Assembly: GCA_022827345.1 (NCBI GenBank)
Contig: JAJDTB010000047.1
Location: forward strand, 1-64,000
DNA: 64,000 bases
From: Gemmatimonadota bacterium
Lineage (GTDB): Bacteria > Gemmatimonadota > Gemmatimonadetes > Longimicrobiales > Gaopeijiaceae
Direction of reading: 5' to 3'
The notes beneath the pieces were generated by a model. That model ran no database searches. It had not been told where the DNA came from and saw only the letters and a program-made list of their open reading frames with translations. The translations under genes and the position numbers were made by a program. The first letter of the stretch is position 1; every line of letters begins with the position of its first letter. Below, piece after piece: positions 62,601-64,000 of the stretch.

Positions 62601-63318
62601 GGCCAGACTGGGCTGCGGCGATACCTTCACCGAAGAGGAGATCGGGGGATCGATCGACGACCTGGTGGTCGTGGCGTCGGTGGAAGAGATCGATGGCCCC
62701 GGCGGAATCCTGGCCGGCGCGCGACCCTGCAGCGTACGCGAGGGCTCGATGTTGCCGTTTCTCGGGATCGTCCGTTTCGACAAGGACGACCTCGCCAACA
62801 TCGAAGGAACCAGAGACCTGGAAGAGCTGATTCTGCATGAGATAGGACATGTGCTCGGGATCGGTTCGCTGTGGGCCGAGTTCGACCTTCTTCGCGACCC
62901 GTCTCTCGTGACGCCCGGGGCTGACACCCACTTTGCCGGGCCACTGGCCGTCGCCGCTTTCGACGAAGCAGGCGGTACCGCCTATGAAGACGGAGCCAAG
63001 GTGCCGGTCGAGAACCGGGCGGGTCCGGGCTCGGGAGATTCCCATTGGCGGCAGTCGGTCTTCGTGACGGAGGTGATGACGCCCTTCGCCTCCATCGGAA
63101 CGCCCGATCCCCTGAGCGCCATCACCCTTCAGTCGCTTGCGGACCTGGGGTACACGGTCGATGTCAGCCTGGCCGAACCGTACACGCTGCCTGGACTGGT
63201 GGCGGCGGCAGAGCTGACCGAAGCGATCAAGCTGATGGATCTTGGGGAGGATGTGCTGAGGGGACCCGTAGCGGTTGTGGACCGGGACGGACGTGTGGTG
63301 AGGGTCATCGAGCGATGA
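59632..63318 (+). CDS. Large surface lipoprotein: Ig/Calx-beta, leucine-rich repeats, leishmanolysin-like M8 protease
   Basis: This 1228-residue protein begins with a lipoprotein signal (LWRALPLLFIVAC, Cys near residue 34). Domains in order: a cadherin/Ig-like module (about 45-130, ending TALDPGGLAAQQ), a Calx-beta-like module (about 140-255), some 14-16 leucine-rich repeats of 24 residues (about 365-735, LxxLxLxxNxLTELPxGxF), a second Ig-like module (about 850-940), and a zinc metzincin domain. The zinc site is HEIGHVLGIGSLW (His1069, Glu1070, His1073) with the distant third His1138 in SHWRQ and the Met-turn in EVMTP, as in leishmanolysin. It would be an anchored, ligand-binding protease. 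The next gene overlaps by ATGA. Confidence 0.9.
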   Translation: MGSPGKEPGRPRSLRARSGLSSHLWRALPLLFIVACGDPAEPAPEPNRPPASVGTIPDVVLSRGSTATVDVSEYFNDPEGATLQYEAATSNGTVVSVSTSGAAVSMAALSVGQVLVIVTALDPGGLAAQQAFAVAVPAPPLVDLAARAAAAPEGDTVVVELMLSSAPPTQIEVGYVIGVDGDLGTLDADSADFTEGLVGKVAIPAGSLEAAIALALNDDDEIEPTREVFTITLVAPPFDAGYDLGTETSAVGTILEGVCDRTPAVRTEIVTQARANDCSTVADDHLSTIVSLELGGRGSNALTLPIFDGSRIVPCDIDEWLSTDDLGGLRQAGEEGLCEAGLAAAQTTPALANRRTGGALETLKAGDFQGLSNLGLLSITNAGLSHLPPGLFSGLRNLRFLVLLGNQLTELPEDAFSDMPDLSFLVLANNRLTALPDGITGLANLNSLVLSSNRLTELPDSLFTGLSSLETVFLDDNRLARLPAGGPVGVANLVLTSNQLTELPSGWLAGASGLLRLYLANNQFTELAPDAFAGLSSLLELHLSGNGLREMEPGVLSDLSSLRELRLFQNQLTELPAGAFAGVENLTRLLLGQNQLSALSPGVFSGLDSLEWLAVDRNPIGELAADAFAGLPRLERLWLSDIGLAQLPLGVFAGLSELEFLALAVNDLTELSADVFAGLTSITTLYLLENQLSELPDGLFGGLPNLERLYLSDNALTELPTGVFAGLSSLLRLSLEDNPGAPFTLMIEVDRLDNEDLLAPSPGEVGISLAHGAPFTMRIPLAVHGGGPPSTAAVLGVGEQHSPAVTVTRNNTTGGGTQVSAGPAPDIPTTVTGVRVAVSDPLVLFGTVSNQAPVPLLQIPWYRLRGGEEAQSVDLRPHFRDPDGDELRYELTNENPDVAIATVAGDSIVLTPQAGGSTLIGVTASDSRGLSASLDFPVSVRAPVTGLFDMDVILINDVTELQSQAFEDAADWWMSILADTELPDVPLDGQARLGCGDTFTEEEIGGSIDDLVVVASVEEIDGPGGILAGARPCSVREGSMLPFLGIVRFDKDDLANIEGTRDLEELILHEIGHVLGIGSLWAEFDLLRDPSLVTPGADTHFAGPLAVAAFDEAGGTAYEDGAKVPVENRAGPGSGDSHWRQSVFVTEVMTPFASIGTPDPLSAITLQSLADLGYTVDVSLAEPYTLPGLVAAAELTEAIKLMDLGEDVLRGPVAVVDRDGRVVRVIER

Positions 63319-64000
63319 ACGCCTGCGATAGCCCGAGACCGCGGAGGAGCCTCGGCGCGGGACTGGCCCTGGCCTTCGGAGCCTGGGCGGTTGGGTGTGG
63401 AGAGACCATGACCGAGGTGACGCCGCCGCCGGCACCGAACCGGACACCGGTCGCGGTGGGAACGATCCCGGCGCAGGCCATGGCGAACGGAGAGTCGATC
63501 ATCATCGATGTTTCGGACTATTTCACCGATCCCGACGGGGATGCCTTGATTTACGGAGCCCGGTCGACCGACCCCTCGCGGGTCTCGGCCAGTATTTCCG
63601 GGGCCAGCGTTACGATCGTCGGCGCTGCCGACGGCATGGCCACGCTTACGGTGATCGCGACCGATCCGGGTGGCCTCCAGGCGGCGCAGAGCACCGGCGT
63701 CACCGTGCACAGCGGCAACAGGCCGCCGGAGCCAGTCGGGGGCATACCTGCCCAGACCGTGAGCGCGGGATCCTCCGTGACGGTCGATGTGGCCCTGTAT
63801 TTCGACGATCCCGATGGCGACACCCTCACCTTTGCGGCGACGTCGAGCAACACTCGTGCGGTGACCGTGAGCGTATCCGGCACCGAAGTCATCATTGCAG
63901 GGATCGCTGAGGGATCGGCTGACGTGACCGTGACGGCCACCGATCCCGGTGGACTGTCCGCGGAGCAGGCGATCAACGTGACCACGGGCGAGGGCGGCGC
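63315..64000 (+). CDS. Ig-repeat lipoprotein, partial (runs off window)
   Basis: This frame starts at ATG 63315, overlapping the LRR-protease stop (ATGA), and stays open to the window end (228 codons). The N-terminus is a lipoprotein signal (LGAGLALAFGAWAVGC, Cys near residue 28). Then come at least two repeats of about 75-80 residues with the pattern IPAQ, VDVxxYFxDPDGDxL, TATDPGGLxAxQ, which is the Ig-like module also found in the upstream gene. The 3' part is missing, so a catalytic domain may follow outside the window. Co-translation with the protease suggests a shared surface assembly. Confidence 0.88.
   Translation, partial: MNACDSPRPRRSLGAGLALAFGAWAVGCGETMTEVTPPPAPNRTPVAVGTIPAQAMANGESIIIDVSDYFTDPDGDALIYGARSTDPSRVSASISGASVTIVGAADGMATLTVIATDPGGLQAAQSTGVTVHSGNRPPEPVGGIPAQTVSAGSSVTVDVALYFDDPDGDTLTFAATSSNTRAVTVSVSGTEVIIAGIAEGSADVTVTATDPGGLSAEQAINVTTGEGG

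Overview
The window is a GC-rich bacterial chromosome segment with no plasmid, phage or CRISPR signature. Its gene complement suggests a Gemmatimonadota-like, heterotrophic, proteolytic bacterium. The pointers are several secreted S9, M14 and M16 peptidases, amidohydrolases fused to TolB-type propellers, lipoproteins with Ig-like repeats, a BlaI/BlaR1 pair with TonB domains, and frequent GTG starts with 4-base start/stop overlaps. This assignment is inferred from gene content only; the window contains no rRNA gene.

Layout. 0.1-11.8 kb, almost all on the minus strand: an ECF sigma factor, a NUDIX hydrolase coupled to an M16 peptidase pair, a PLP aminotransferase (plus strand), an SRAP/HMCES abasic-site sensor, an aspartoacylase-like hydrolase with a GCS2 ligase-CBS fusion, an iodotyrosine-deiodinase-like nitroreductase, a small secreted protein and a leucine-dehydrogenase-like enzyme. 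A 231-bp MITE-like element sits between the SRAP and aspartoacylase-like genes. 12-19 kb: TerC, tRNA-Arg(CCG), the RNase P RNA, a secreted histidine phosphatase, a DUF481 outer-membrane protein, an aquaporin, a rhodanese plus persulfide-dioxygenase-like operon, a Spy/CpxP-like protein and tRNA-Lys(CTT). 19-22.3 kb: manA and a BlaI-BlaR1 system. 22.5-42.8 kb is a degradative and secretory block: two S9 peptidases, a propeller-PHP lipoprotein, a propeller-amidohydrolase, two alpha/beta hydrolases, two S12 serine hydrolases, a class-A beta-lactamase-like protein and an APC permease with USP domains.

42.9-50.8 kb, minus strand: the housekeeping run trpS, dapA-like, purA, ffh, rpsP, rimM, trmD, rplS, rnhB, tRNA-Lys(TTT). 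51-53.4 kb: an inositol-phosphatase family gene, then two toxin-antitoxin modules (DUF433 with a truncated DUF5615 toxin, and an intact VapBC). 53.4-58.1 kb: a propeller lipoprotein, an M14 peptidase and an HpcH-like lipoprotein. 58.4-64 kb: a His-rich EF-hand protein, a PSCyt1-type cytochrome, a large LRR plus leishmanolysin-like lipoprotein, and an Ig-repeat lipoprotein that runs off the window.

How it fits together. The secreted peptidases and amidohydrolases would release peptides and amino acids that the permease and the leucine-dehydrogenase-like enzyme could use. The most unusual signals are a 43-bp AT-rich motif with strictly conserved internal spacing at three unrelated intergenic sites (about 6.26, 16.07 and 41.70 kb), the MITE-like element that supplies a stop codon, the LRR-metalloprotease/Ig-repeat pair, and the His-rich EF-hand/cytochrome pair. 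No gene-free stretch exceeds about 300 bases.
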